The position numbers and the translations under genes are program-made. DNA of 64,000 bases from contig MEOL01000025.1 in the NCBI GenBank assembly GCA_001769215.1, positions 39,715-103,714 of the forward strand, written 5' to 3'. The stretch comes from Bacteroidetes bacterium GWF2_41_31 (GTDB lineage Bacteria > Bacteroidota > Bacteroidia > Bacteroidales > F082). Positions 8,941 to 18,532 of the stretch are shown here, in pieces (position 1 is the stretch's first letter; each line of letters begins with the position of its first letter). The notes beneath the pieces were generated by a model. It was not told the origin of the DNA and ran no database searches. It was given only the letters and a program-made list of their open reading frames with translations.

Positions 8941-9945
8941 ATGCAGAACTTGTTTAACATAGAACACTGGGCAAACCCTGAGTATTTTTATCTGCTGCTG
9001 CTGATTCCACTGCTCGTTGTGTGGTATTGGTTCAGGCACAATAAAACACAGGCCGAAGTCAGGTATTCCGGGATTGCCGCTTTCGCGGAAGTTAATAAAA
9101 GCCCGCGTACCTGGCTCATCCATGGACTTTTTGCACTTAGGTTGTTGGCTCTTTCACTGATTATCATCGCGTTGGCCCGTCCACAATACACTTCGTCCAA
9201 GCAAAATATTCAAATTGAAGGAATAGATATCGTCATGGCCCTGGACGTATCGGGAAGTATGCTTGCACGTGACTTTCAGCCCGACCGACTGGAGGCGGCA
9301 AAAGATGTGGCCGAAGACTTTATCAAAGGTCGGCCCGATGACAGGATCAGTATCGTCATTTTCAGTGGGGAAGCCTTTACCCAGGTACCTTTAACCACCG
9401 ACCACGATATGATTTCGAATTTATTTAAAGAAATTAAAAGTGGCATGATTGAAGACGGAACCGCCATCGGTGATGGACTGGCTACCGCGGTGAGTCGGTT
9501 AAAAGATTCTGAGGCCATCTCAAAAGTCATCATTTTAATTACCGATGGAGTGAACAATTCGGGTTCGGTAGATCCGATGTCGGCAGCCGAAATGGCCAAA
9601 ATGTTTGGCATCCGGGTTTATGCCGTCGGAATCGGATCGATGGGAATGGCCCCTTATCCCGTTCAAACGCCTTATGGCATTCAACTGCAACAAATGAAGG
9701 TTCAAATTGACGAAGAATTGCTGCAGAAAATTGCTGCCATGACAGGTGGAAAATATTTCAGGGCCGATAACAACAAAAAACTCCGCGACATCTATCAGGA
9801 AATTGACCAGATGGAGCGCTCGAAAATCGATGTGCAGGAATTTAAAAAGAAACACGAATCATACCTGCCATTTGCTTTGGCAGCCTTCATCCTGCTTGCT
9901 TTCGAAATACTGCTTCGCTATCTTTATTTTAAACGAATCCCCTAA
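8941..9945 (+). CDS. batA: BatA, VWA-domain membrane protein
   Basis: BatA (334 aa) has two N-terminal transmembrane helices (about 18-35 and 62-82), a central von Willebrand A domain with the MIDAS motif DVSGSML (about residue 100), TTDHDMI and IILITDGVNNSGS, and a C-terminal helix (about 308-330). Together with BatB it forms the membrane-bound VWA part of the Bat system, which supported aerotolerance in Bacteroides fragilis. It follows the upstream membrane protein by 5 bp and precedes batB by 21 bp. The N-terminal motif ANPEYFYLLLLIPLLVVWYW is repeated in related form in BatB, showing they are paralogues. Confidence 0.93.
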   Translation: MQNLFNIEHWANPEYFYLLLLIPLLVVWYWFRHNKTQAEVRYSGIAAFAEVNKSPRTWLIHGLFALRLLALSLIIIALARPQYTSSKQNIQIEGIDIVMALDVSGSMLARDFQPDRLEAAKDVAEDFIKGRPDDRISIVIFSGEAFTQVPLTTDHDMISNLFKEIKSGMIEDGTAIGDGLATAVSRLKDSEAISKVIILITDGVNNSGSVDPMSAAEMAKMFGIRVYAVGIGSMGMAPYPVQTPYGIQLQQMKVQIDEELLQKIAAMTGGKYFRADNNKKLRDIYQEIDQMERSKIDVQEFKKKHESYLPFALAAFILLAFEILLRYLYFKRIP

Positions 9946-9966
9946 CCCCAGTTAATTAGCCGAACA

Positions 9967-11001
9967 ATGATCAGATTTGCACATCCGGAATTTTTTTACC
10001 TGCTGATAATCGTACCGGTATTTATCCTCATGTTCCTGTATTACAGAAACTGGAAAAAGAAAGCGTTGAGGCGTTTTGGCCATCACGAGGTAATCCTTCA
10101 GCTCATGCCTAACCAATCGGGTACAAAAGGACTCATCAAGCTGTTCATCATTCTCATCGGAATCACTTTTCTTATTTTCGGGTTGCTCGATCCGCAGGTT
10201 GGATCGAAGCTTGAAAAAGTAAAGCGCGAAGGAATCGACTTATACCTGGTGCTGGATGTTTCCAATTCCATGCTGGCAGAAGATATCAAGCCCAACCGGC
10301 TTGAGCGATCAAAGCTGGCCATTAGCAACCTGATCGACAAACTGGAAGGAGACCGGATCGGAATCATCATTTTCGCTGGAAATGCCTACAAACAACTCCC
10401 TTTGACAACAGATTACTCCGCAGCCCGGCTGTTCCTTTCGGTGGTTGACACCAAAATTGTACCTACTCAGGGAACTGCCATCGGGGAAGCCATCGACATG
10501 GCAACCACCTCTTTTGGTGAAACGGAACATAATAAAGCGATCATCATTATTACCGATGGCGAAAACCACGAGGATGATGCCGTGGGAGCTGCAAAGAAAG
10601 CCGACGAACTTGGAATTAAGGTTTTTACCATTGGCATGGGATTGACTGATGGAGCTCCCATACCCCTGTTTGACAATGGAACCCAAACGGGATTTAAAAA
10701 AGACAGGGATGGAAAAACCGTCATTACCAGGTTGGACGAGGACATGCTCACAAAAATTGCCGCCGCCGGTGGAGGTGCCTACGCCAGGGCCAACAACGCG
10801 ACCACCGGATTGACTAAAATATTTGAAGAAATCAACGCCATCGATAAAAAAGAAATTGAAACCCGACAGTTTACCAACTATGAAGATCGGTTTCAACTGT
10901 TTTTAGGTATCGCTTTGATTTTGTTCTTGTTGGAACTCCTGATTGCAGACCGGAAGGCCAGCTGGACCAGGAAAATTGACTTTTTTGGAAAACTAAAATA
11001 A
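9967..11001 (+). CDS. batB: BatB, VWA-domain membrane protein
   Basis: BatB (344 aa) repeats the BatA layout: two N-terminal helices, a VWA domain with MIDAS DVSNSMLAED (about residue 96), GIIIFAGNAYKQLPLTTDYSAA and IIIITDGENHEDDAVGAA, then a C-terminal helix (about 312-328). The first residues IRFAHPEFFYLLIIVPVFIL align with the BatA N-terminus. It ends one base before batC, which indicates translational coupling. It probably forms hetero-oligomers with BatA and binds BatC, as reported for Leptospira and Bacteroides relatives; the molecular activity remains unknown. Confidence 0.92.
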   Translation: MIRFAHPEFFYLLIIVPVFILMFLYYRNWKKKALRRFGHHEVILQLMPNQSGTKGLIKLFIILIGITFLIFGLLDPQVGSKLEKVKREGIDLYLVLDVSNSMLAEDIKPNRLERSKLAISNLIDKLEGDRIGIIIFAGNAYKQLPLTTDYSAARLFLSVVDTKIVPTQGTAIGEAIDMATTSFGETEHNKAIIIITDGENHEDDAVGAAKKADELGIKVFTIGMGLTDGAPIPLFDNGTQTGFKKDRDGKTVITRLDEDMLTKIAAAGGGAYARANNATTGLTKIFEEINAIDKKEIETRQFTNYEDRFQLFLGIALILFLLELLIADRKASWTRKIDFFGKLK

Positions 11002-11002
11002 C

Positions 11003-11800
11003 ATGAAAACCTACATTATCATATTTACAATCGCTTTGTTTTGGACAACTTACGGGATAGCCCAAAGTGAGAAAAAGAAGATCAGGGAAGGGAACGAGTT
11101 GTTCGAAAAGAAAGATTACTCTGCAGCTGAAGTAGAGTACCGAAAAGCACTGGAGGCTAAACCCAATTATTACAAAGGAACCTTTAACCTCGGCGATGCC
11201 TTGTATGAGCAGGAAAACTATGCAGAATCAGGAAAACTGTTTAACGAAGTTGCCGGGAGCAATTTAAGTGACAAAGAAAAAAGCGCGGCCCAATACAACC
11301 TGGGAAACTCCTTGTTAAAAGAAAAGAAATATGAAGAAAGCATTGAAGCCTACAAAAACGTTTTAAGGAAAAATCCAACTGACGAAAATGCACGCTATAA
11401 CCTGGAATATGCACGCCAGATGCTGAAACAGCAACAAAATCAGGATCAAAACAAAGACCAAAATAAAGATCAAAACAAGGACCAGGACAAAAAAGACCAG
11501 GACAAAAAAGATCAGGACAAAAAAGACCAGGACGAACAAGATCAAAATAAAGACCAGGATAAAGACCAGGAAAAAAAGGAGGATCAAAATAAAGACCAGC
11601 AGGACAAAAAAGATCAGTCAAAGGATCAAAATCAGGATAAACAGGATCAGCAGCAACAGCAGCAACCTTTACAAATCTCTAAACAAGATGCTCAAAAAAT
11701 GATGGACGCACTAAAAAATGACGAGAAAAAGACTTTGCAGAAACTTCAAAAAGAAAAGGCTAAAGCGACAAGAGGAGTAAAAACCGACATCGACTGGTAA
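11003..11800 (+). CDS. batC: BatC, TPR protein with a long K/D/Q low-complexity tail
   Basis: A 265-aa protein with a signal peptide (MKTYIIIFTIALFWTTYGIAQ), about three TPR units (residues 25-140; for example NPTDENARYNLEYARQML) and then a low-complexity region of about 75 residues built from DQNKDQ, KKDQD and QQQ units (about 145-222). The C-terminus carries QISKQDAQKMMDALKNDEK. The charged repeats are typical for BatC proteins, but this one is long. It lies between batB and batD; the role is probably scaffolding of the periplasmic Bat complex. An antisense open frame over the repeats is an artefact of composition. Confidence 0.87.
   Translation: MKTYIIIFTIALFWTTYGIAQSEKKKIREGNELFEKKDYSAAEVEYRKALEAKPNYYKGTFNLGDALYEQENYAESGKLFNEVAGSNLSDKEKSAAQYNLGNSLLKEKKYEESIEAYKNVLRKNPTDENARYNLEYARQMLKQQQNQDQNKDQNKDQNKDQDKKDQDKKDQDKKDQDEQDQNKDQDKDQEKKEDQNKDQQDKKDQSKDQNQDKQDQQQQQQPLQISKQDAQKMMDALKNDEKKTLQKLQKEKAKATRGVKTDIDW
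11430..11664 (+). repeat. Low-complexity tandem repeat inside batC
   Basis: Reiterated GACCAGGACAAAAAA and GATCAAAACAAA units encode the KDQ-rich tail. Near-identical units in tandem make length changes by slippage or recombination likely. Confidence 0.75.
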
Positions 11801-11923
11801 AGTTGATGACAACTGTAATTGAAACGCACTATGGAATGTATTTTGTATCATTTCTAAATCTTTCAAAAGATTCAATTCAATAGGACAATAGTAGTATTTT
11901 TGACCGGCAAAGACCAAATAGCT

Positions 11924-13774
11924 ATGATTATCAAACGCATATTTTTCATCACTCTGCTTGCTTTCAGCCTGATAACACAGGCACAGGACAACATCACGTT
12001 TACTGCCATCGGGAAACAAGTAGTAAAGGAAGGTGAGCGATTCAGGATAATTTATGAACTCAACGCGGATGGAGGCGCTTTTAGAAATCCAAATTTTGGA
12101 GGCCTTCAGGTGCTATCGGGGCCAAGCACTTCCACCAGTTCAAACATTCAATATGTAAACGGGAGGATGTCGAAAAGCTACACCATGAGCTATTCCTTTG
12201 TAGTTCAAGCCGGTAATGCCGGCGAGGTACAGGTAGGACCGGCATCAGTAACAGTGGATGGAAAAATAGTCCAGTCGAACCCATTAACCATTACCATCGT
12301 GGCCGGAGGAGGAAATACACAGACCACCTCAGGCGGACAGCAAAAAAAGGAATCCAATGAGTCGGGTATGTTGCAAGATGACGACGTGTATATTACCGTA
12401 GCGGTAAATAACAAGAATCCTTACCTTGGAGAACAAATTATCGCCACTTATAAAATTTACACCAAGGTTGCCGTGTCGAACCTGACACTAGATAAAATGA
12501 CTGCATTTAACGGGTTTTGGTCAAAGAGTTTGATGGGCGACAACGCTCAGTACCGCCAGTCGACAGAGGTAATCAATGGAGAAGAATACATCACGGCAGA
12601 AATTAACAAGGTGGCCCTGTTCCCTCAGAAAACGGGAAAACTGATCCTGGAACCGGCAGAAATAACCTGTACCGCCCAACTTCGCGTGCAGAGCAATCAA
12701 CGCAGAGGCAACGATCCGTTTGAGAGTTTTTTTAATGATCCTTTTTTTAACCGGAACGTGAAAAACGTAGAGGCCAGGCTTAAATCAAAACCAATTACCA
12801 TCGAAGTACAACCCCTTCCTCAAAAAGACAAACCAGATGATTTTACCGGGGCCGTTGGCGATTTCCACTTTAGCAGCAAGATCGACCGCACCACACTTTC
12901 TGCAAATGACGCCTTAAACTTAAGCATCGAACTTTCCGGAAACGGTAATATCGAATTGCTCACCCTGCCTGAGGTCAGGTTTCCGGTTGATTTCGAAACT
13001 TTTGAACCAAAAATAACCACCAGCACCGTACCATCGACTACCGGCATATCGGGCAGAAAGAAATTTGAATACCTGGCCATTCCACGTAACCCGGGCGATT
13101 TTACCATTGAACCCATCACCTTTAGCTTCTTCAATCCCAAAACAAAAACCTACGAAAGATTTTCATCAGAAGCCTATCACATCAAAGTGGGCAAAGGTTC
13201 GGGAAACAACAATGATGTCACTTACAATGCATCAGCCAAGGAGGACATCCGTTTCATCGGAAAAGACATCCGGCATATAAAAACCATCATCGAACCCCTT
13301 AAACCCGTTGGAAATTATTTGTTTGGTTCCCTGTTTTTTTTCGTGCTGTTGTTTGTCATCTTTCTTATCCCGTTCATCCTGATCATCCTCTGGAAACGCA
13401 TGGAAAAGCAGAACGCCAATGTTTCGAGAGTTAAAAACCGCAAGGCCAATAAAATAGCCAGGATGCGGTTGCAAAAAGCCGAAAAATTTAAACAATCGGG
13501 CAATGATAAGGGATTTTATGATGAAATGGCCCTGGGCATCTGGGGATATATTGCAGACAAATTCAATATTTCTCTCTCAGAACTTTCCATTGAAACCGTT
13601 CGTGAAAAGCTTCAGAATAAATCGGTTAGCGAGGAAATCACCAATAATTTTATACAATCGTTGAATAATATTGAGTTTGCACGGTTTGCCCCCGGCGATG
13701 CCCGTGACAAAATGGAATCAGTTTATAACGAGGCCATTACAGCAATTATGCAGGCCGAAAAAGCATTAAAATAG
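11924..13774 (+). CDS. batD: BatD, large periplasmic membrane-anchored Bat protein
   Basis: BatD (616 aa from the ATG at 11924) has a signal peptide ending near TQAQ, several Ig-like beta domains (residues 20-460, with FTAIGKQVVKEGERFRIIYE, GPSTSTSSNIQYVNG and SYSFVVQAGNAGEVQVGP), a single transmembrane helix at about 470-495 (LFGSLFFFVLLFVIFLIPFI) and a basic, helical cytoplasmic tail that ends in a degraded alpha-helical bundle similar to that of the upstream Bat membrane protein. A TTG at 11900 would add eight residues before the signal peptide and is unlikely. It is separated from batC by 123 bp. Confidence 0.9.
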   Translation: MIIKRIFFITLLAFSLITQAQDNITFTAIGKQVVKEGERFRIIYELNADGGAFRNPNFGGLQVLSGPSTSTSSNIQYVNGRMSKSYTMSYSFVVQAGNAGEVQVGPASVTVDGKIVQSNPLTITIVAGGGNTQTTSGGQQKKESNESGMLQDDDVYITVAVNNKNPYLGEQIIATYKIYTKVAVSNLTLDKMTAFNGFWSKSLMGDNAQYRQSTEVINGEEYITAEINKVALFPQKTGKLILEPAEITCTAQLRVQSNQRRGNDPFESFFNDPFFNRNVKNVEARLKSKPITIEVQPLPQKDKPDDFTGAVGDFHFSSKIDRTTLSANDALNLSIELSGNGNIELLTLPEVRFPVDFETFEPKITTSTVPSTTGISGRKKFEYLAIPRNPGDFTIEPITFSFFNPKTKTYERFSSEAYHIKVGKGSGNNNDVTYNASAKEDIRFIGKDIRHIKTIIEPLKPVGNYLFGSLFFFVLLFVIFLIPFILIILWKRMEKQNANVSRVKNRKANKIARMRLQKAEKFKQSGNDKGFYDEMALGIWGYIADKFNISLSELSIETVREKLQNKSVSEEITNNFIQSLNNIEFARFAPGDARDKMESVYNEAITAIMQAEKALK

Positions 13775-13781
13775 TTAAACC

Positions 13782-14546
13782 ATGAAAAGAACAAAGAACT
13801 TCGCCCTGGTGGCTCTTCTACAGCTTATCGCATGGAGTGGTTTTGCTTATACACCCGATTCGCTAATGGCAATCGGTAACCGCGCCTACAATCAGGGCAT
13901 GTACGATTCAGCCTTGTTGGTTTACGACCAGGTTGCCGGGCAAGGCCTGCAATCGGCTCAGCTTTTTTACAACATGGGCAATGCCCATTTTAAAAACAAC
14001 AATGTCCCGGCTGCCATTTTATTCTTCGAAAAAGCCAGGAAACTGGCTCCTTCTGATGAGAATATTCAGTATAATTTGAGTGTGGCCAACAGCATGATTG
14101 TCGATAAAATTGAACAGGTACCCGAACTTTTTTATAAAACCTGGTGGAATTATTTTTACAACCTCTTCAATGCCGACACCTGGACTGTGATCGCCCTTTT
14201 TTTATTGACCTTTTTAATTATCCTGATCACCTGGTTTGTGCTGACCAAATCAAGAACCTCTAAACAGACCTCTTTTTACCTGGGTATTATCATGTTATTT
14301 TTCACCATTACCGCCTTTGGACTGGCATCACAAAAGTATTATTACTCCAAGGAACACCAGGAAGCCATCGTGTTTACCCCGGCCATCACGGTAAAAAGTT
14401 CACCTACACAAAGTGCTGTGGACCTGTTTGTAATACACGAAGGCACCAAGGTAAAGTTGTTGGACCGTGTTTCAGGATGGATTGAAATCAGGATACCCGA
14501 TGGAAGTATTGGCTGGCTACCGGAAAATTCTGTTCAGGAGATTTAA
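13782..14546 (+). CDS. batE: BatE, TPR and SH3-like domain protein
   Basis: The last gene of the Bat operon, 254 aa. It has a signal peptide (to about residue 21), two to three TPR motifs (residues 25-105, with LFYNMGNAHFKNNNVPAAI), two transmembrane helices (about 127-150 and 158-180), and a C-terminal bacterial SH3-like domain (about 195-252) with ITVKSSPTQSA, HEGTKVKLLDRVSGWIEIRIPDGSIGWLPE. This is the BatE layout known in Bacteroidota. It begins 7 bp after batD. The downstream gene lies on the opposite strand in an AT-rich island, so the operon ends here. Confidence 0.9.
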   Translation: MKRTKNFALVALLQLIAWSGFAYTPDSLMAIGNRAYNQGMYDSALLVYDQVAGQGLQSAQLFYNMGNAHFKNNNVPAAILFFEKARKLAPSDENIQYNLSVANSMIVDKIEQVPELFYKTWWNYFYNLFNADTWTVIALFLLTFLIILITWFVLTKSRTSKQTSFYLGIIMLFFTITAFGLASQKYYYSKEHQEAIVFTPAITVKSSPTQSAVDLFVIHEGTKVKLLDRVSGWIEIRIPDGSIGWLPENSVQEI

Positions 14547-14660
14547 CTTTTCCTTCCTGCTGAACCGTAGTATTGGAGTAATGTGGAAATACTGAAATCT
14601 TTGTAAAAAAAATAGTAGCGTGTATAAGGATTCCAATTACGCCTTTATTACATCACTTTA

Positions 14661-16265
14661 CTATTCATCTTTAAGTGTTTTCCAGAATTGTCTTATTTCT
14701 ATACTTGCAGGTTCAACAATGTTAATTACACCATATTTTATAGGATTTCCTTCCGAATCTTCTTTTATCTGACCTAAGCAGCCTAGTGCTGATTCTAGCT
14801 TTATCAAACTTCTATGAGATCCAATGAACGGTGTAATCATTTTAGGGTCTTTATTCTGTACATTAAGGCATATTGGCAATTTAACTTGGGAAGCAAAATC
14901 AAAATCTTTGGTTTTATAATCTTCAACTCCTTGAGTTAGCATTACAACAATTACACCTTTTGAACGAAGGGTTCTCAATAACTCTTCTAGAGATTTTCGG
15001 GCATTTCTATTCTTTAAATATACATGAGCTTCATCAATAACAATGCAATAACGTAACGGAATAATATTATCACGAGGCTCTACGTCATTGGATGAGCTAA
15101 AGTAAAAATGAAAGTACTTAAGAAGCAAAAAAACACACAATTGGCGTAATGTATCGGATAGTGAGGGTGGTAAATTTAAATAAATGCTTTTGTCTATTAT
15201 ATTTTCCGAAATTTTGTCAGAGAACAATCCGCTTGACAAATCTTTTATTGCGGCATATAATGTATCAGGTTTGTTTTTTGTCGTTTCATAGTATTCATCC
15301 AACGACTTAAAAAGGTCAGAGAAATTTGGATGGATATTATCGTTTTCTTCAATTAATTGGCTAATAACAGTTTGCAAAATGTGTTTCTGAGAAACCCCAA
15401 TATTTGGGACAAATGTAGCAACAGTGTCAACAAAAGCTTTCACACTAAATAATTTTTGCCTATCACCATCATGTAAATTAATTGAAATCAGAGGATTAAA
15501 TTTAAGACCATCGTTAAGAATATCAACAAATTCACAATTTGTTTTATCAAGAAATGGCTGCAATTGCTGCGCATTCCCTTCTCCCTTATAATCGAAGAAA
15601 ATAAATCTTACTTTATGATTAGTGTTAGTCGAAATCTGATACAGGATGTCTTTAATTAACTGTGTCTTTCCTGAACCTGCCATTCCAGCTATAGCAATAT
15701 TCCGATTATCAAACTCTCTAAGGTCATTTATTTTTATTTCCACATCTTCATGGTTCTTTGATTTACCAATAATAAATGAAACAGGATTTAAATAATCATC
15801 AACTTGAAATAATTGATGGTTTATGTTTGACGTAGTGATTGTGGAAGACTGCAAATCAAGTCCATTCTTTATTAGTTTCATTAAGTATATAATGTGATTA
15901 CCACTTGTGAAGTCTCCTTTTGAGATTTCACTATCTAACTTATGTAAACCATGGTCGATATGCAACTTAAATAACTTAGAAAAATCATCTTCGAACAATG
16001 CTTTATTATAATGGTGTTCTAGTATTGCTTTAAAGACAGGATAATTTGTTCGATTATCAACAATTGTCCCAAATAAACCACGGTCATCACGATAATCTCT
16101 TCCATCAGAACTTGGAACGATATCAATATTTAGGTCAAATTTCCTATTTGTTTGCAAACTATACGCAAATGCAATTCGTGGTACTATCCCCTCCGAATTA
16201 AATTTATATAACGATTTTAAACGGTCAATAATTTCTTCGTCTGCTTTACTTATTCTAATTCTCAT
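14661..16265 (-). CDS. HerA-like ATPase with DndE-like N-terminus
   Basis: A 534-aa cytosolic protein. The N-terminal 115 residues (RIRISKADEEIIDRLKSLY, RIAFAYSLQ, then ILEHHYNKALF and HIDHGLHKL) resemble DndE, the small DNA-binding subunit of DNA phosphorothioation systems. The rest is a HerA/FtsK-type ATPase with Walker A GMAGSGKTQLI (about residue 195), Walker B CIVIDEAHVYL (about 408) and MLTQGVEDYKTKDFDFA, where an arginine finger and sensor region are usual. HerA motors pump DNA as hexamers. It is the last gene of the four-gene set and overlaps the DndD-like gene by 11 bp. The fusion suggests direct recruitment of the motor to DNA. The ATPase call is sure, the DndE call moderate. Confidence 0.8.
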   Translation of the reverse strand: MRIRISKADEEIIDRLKSLYKFNSEGIVPRIAFAYSLQTNRKFDLNIDIVPSSDGRDYRDDRGLFGTIVDNRTNYPVFKAILEHHYNKALFEDDFSKLFKLHIDHGLHKLDSEISKGDFTSGNHIIYLMKLIKNGLDLQSSTITTSNINHQLFQVDDYLNPVSFIIGKSKNHEDVEIKINDLREFDNRNIAIAGMAGSGKTQLIKDILYQISTNTNHKVRFIFFDYKGEGNAQQLQPFLDKTNCEFVDILNDGLKFNPLISINLHDGDRQKLFSVKAFVDTVATFVPNIGVSQKHILQTVISQLIEENDNIHPNFSDLFKSLDEYYETTKNKPDTLYAAIKDLSSGLFSDKISENIIDKSIYLNLPPSLSDTLRQLCVFLLLKYFHFYFSSSNDVEPRDNIIPLRYCIVIDEAHVYLKNRNARKSLEELLRTLRSKGVIVVMLTQGVEDYKTKDFDFASQVKLPICLNVQNKDPKMITPFIGSHRSLIKLESALGCLGQIKEDSEGNPIKYGVINIVEPASIEIRQFWKTLKDE

Positions 16266-18342
16266 AGCTTTGGAAATATCCTTTTTTAAAATTAGACTTT
16301 CTATTCTCGTTTATTATAAGATACGATTTAGCGACTTGTTTAACAATACTGTTATACCGACGAGGTGTAATTTCATTGTTCGTAGAAAGTAATACAACCT
16401 GACTTGATAATTCAGGATAGTAATCTTTTATAATGTTTTCAATATGCTCGTGATCTAATCTACCAAGTGGAGTATCAATAAAAATTGGAAAATCCTGAAT
16501 TGCTTCTTTAAGAATTGCTTTAATAAGACATGATATGTAGATTTGCTTCTCACCAGTCGAAAAACTCTCCTTTGGAACTTCCTTACCATCTGCATCAATA
16601 AGTAATACTTTTAAACCCTTCCCATCTGGCAAAATATCAATTTTTGCATCCTCAATAAATTGGGCCTTTTCAGTATGAAGCTTGTGCATCAATTTTTTAA
16701 GTTCAATTATTACGTTTTTCGCCAATGAATCCTTCTTGTCTTTTTTCTGTCCATCAATGAAAATCTGTAAAGAATCAATATACTTTTTAGTTGTAGCAAT
16801 TTTATCTTTAATCAATTTATTTCCTGTGCTTTTTTGAAGGAAAATACTGTATTGTTGATTTAATCGAATGTTATCCTTAAGCATTTTTTCTTTATGATTA
16901 TCTAAGGCACCATTCTCTCCAATTAATTTCTCAAGTTGCCTTTCAACTTCATCCTTTTCCGTCATCATTTCCAAAACTGTTTCATCCTGTAAATCAGAGT
17001 CAATTATTTTTAATTGCTTCTCATTTTCACCAATCTGAACAAGAACAGAATTGAAATCTTTTATTGTTGTTTCAAATATTTCTTTCGAATGCTGTCTAAT
17101 TAATCCTGATGTATTAAATATCAACTCCTTATCAGAATTACTTAAATCTAGCTCATAAGGAAGTTCAATTGTTTGCTCAGAAATACTAAAAATTTCATTT
17201 AACAGTCCTAGAGCTTTATCCGAATAAAAAACCTTATTTTTAAAAGTCATAGATCCATCTAGTGGTTCTGGTGGGTGATTGAATAATTTCTCAATAAATT
17301 TTTCTAACTTATGTTTAACATCAGCACTAGTTTCCTTTGAATTTTGTACCTTTTCTTGAGTTTCAATGTGTTCAATAACTTCTTCAATTTTACCCCCAAG
17401 CATAGCGAGCGGAATTAATTCATTCAATTCATTAAACCGTCTTTCTAACTCGACTTTCTTATCTAGTAAAATTATCAACTCATTGTAAATATTTTCTCGG
17501 CTTAAAGTTGATGTTTCTTTTTTACTGTTTTGGTTCAAATAAACTTGGTATTTCTTTATCTTTTCTTTTAAAGTCTTGATTTCATTTTCGTTAAGTGCTG
17601 ATTTTAATTCAACTTCCTCAATTCTATCTTTATTAAGTTCGATAGCTTTCTCAGTATTGATAATTTGCTCCTTTACATTAGTATGTGCCCCTTCTTTTTT
17701 AAGGTTGTTTACATAGGTTAGCAAATCATCCTTTAGGTTCTCAAAAATATCCAATCCGAGAAGTTTTCCTAACGCATCATTCAATACGCTACCTTCATCT
17801 TTTGTAGACAGTTCAGCCCATGAAGCGATTTTTTCGGCATCAAAAAAAACAAACTTTGCTGCCTCAAGTGGTATCAGGTAATCATTTATAAAATTTATTT
17901 TATCTTCATAATCAAAAAATAAGTCATTTCCATTAATATCTTTTATATGAAGGTTTTCCTCCATTTTCTCTGTTAAATACTCACGTCTTATAATCACGAC
18001 TTTATCTTCACTTTTTAGATTCTCAGGAAAATCAATATCTTTTAGCTCCACTTCAACATAAAAACTATCATTTCCTTCTTTTTTAGAATCCCAATTAAGA
18101 GATTGTTTTAAAAACCGTTGATAATTCGACTCTTTTTGAATTTCTCTTTTGAAGTTTTCATCAATTTGAATAATCTTTTCTCCATAAAAGCACCAGACAA
18201 TTGACAACAAGAAGTTTGTTTTACCATAACCATTTTTACCACCTACTATTACAATATTCTTACTTCCGTCAGTCTCTATGTCTAACGGGTTATTCCCATA
18301 ATATTGGCGAAAATTATCTAATACTATTTTACTTATCTTCAT
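16255..18342 (-). CDS. DndD-like SMC/Rad50-type ATPase
   Basis: A 695-aa ABC-class ATPase like DndD, the ATPase of DNA phosphorothioation complexes. N-terminal ISKIVLDNFRQYYG and Walker A GGKNGYGKTNFL (about residues 34-45); a long central coiled coil (about 200-540, rich in E, K, L and I); the ABC signature ESFSTGEKQIYIS (about 592-604); and Walker B PIFIDTPLGRLDHEH (about 620-634), a DndD hallmark. It overlaps its neighbours by 14 bp upstream and 11 bp downstream. In known Dnd systems DndD works with the sulfur-transfer enzyme DndC, which is missing here. Its role in DNA handling is therefore inferred. Confidence 0.85.
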   Translation of the reverse strand: MKISKIVLDNFRQYYGNNPLDIETDGSKNIVIVGGKNGYGKTNFLLSIVWCFYGEKIIQIDENFKREIQKESNYQRFLKQSLNWDSKKEGNDSFYVEVELKDIDFPENLKSEDKVVIIRREYLTEKMEENLHIKDINGNDLFFDYEDKINFINDYLIPLEAAKFVFFDAEKIASWAELSTKDEGSVLNDALGKLLGLDIFENLKDDLLTYVNNLKKEGAHTNVKEQIINTEKAIELNKDRIEEVELKSALNENEIKTLKEKIKKYQVYLNQNSKKETSTLSRENIYNELIILLDKKVELERRFNELNELIPLAMLGGKIEEVIEHIETQEKVQNSKETSADVKHKLEKFIEKLFNHPPEPLDGSMTFKNKVFYSDKALGLLNEIFSISEQTIELPYELDLSNSDKELIFNTSGLIRQHSKEIFETTIKDFNSVLVQIGENEKQLKIIDSDLQDETVLEMMTEKDEVERQLEKLIGENGALDNHKEKMLKDNIRLNQQYSIFLQKSTGNKLIKDKIATTKKYIDSLQIFIDGQKKDKKDSLAKNVIIELKKLMHKLHTEKAQFIEDAKIDILPDGKGLKVLLIDADGKEVPKESFSTGEKQIYISCLIKAILKEAIQDFPIFIDTPLGRLDHEHIENIIKDYYPELSSQVVLLSTNNEITPRRYNSIVKQVAKSYLIINENRKSNFKKGYFQSYEN

Positions 18343-18532
18343 GATTCAACGACTTTTCAATTTCAGCATCAATGGTTTGTTGTATATAATGATTGCGCTT
18401 CTGAAGTTTTTTAACTTTTTCTGAATTCAATAGTTTTACCATCGATGTAAAGTCAACACCTCGGATTTCACATTGCTTGTTCAATTCAAACATCTGTTTA
18501 TCTTTAATTTCTTTTATACTCATTAGTTGCAT
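18329..18532 (-). CDS. Small helical protein of the Dnd-like operon
   Basis: A 67-aa (64 aa from MSIKEIK) charged, alpha-helical protein with no cysteines other than one (KQCEIRG) and no membrane segment. It overlaps the 3' end of the upstream 666-aa gene by about 20-29 bp and the DndD-like gene by 14 bp, so it is expressed in the same operon with coupled translation. Small proteins in this position next to DndD homologues have been noted as associated with DNA-modification systems, but I know no function for it. It may be an adaptor or DndD regulator. Real-gene support comes from tight overlap on both sides and matching AT-rich codon use. Confidence 0.65.
   Translation of the reverse strand: MQLMSIKEIKDKQMFELNKQCEIRGVDFTSMVKLLNSEKVKKLQKRNHYIQQTIDAEIEKSLNHEDK

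Noticed and set aside
11241..11621. Antisense open frame across the BatC repeats
   Set aside because: An artefact of repeated DQN/KDQ codons with leucine/phenylalanine/proline-rich reverse translation; batC itself is well supported.
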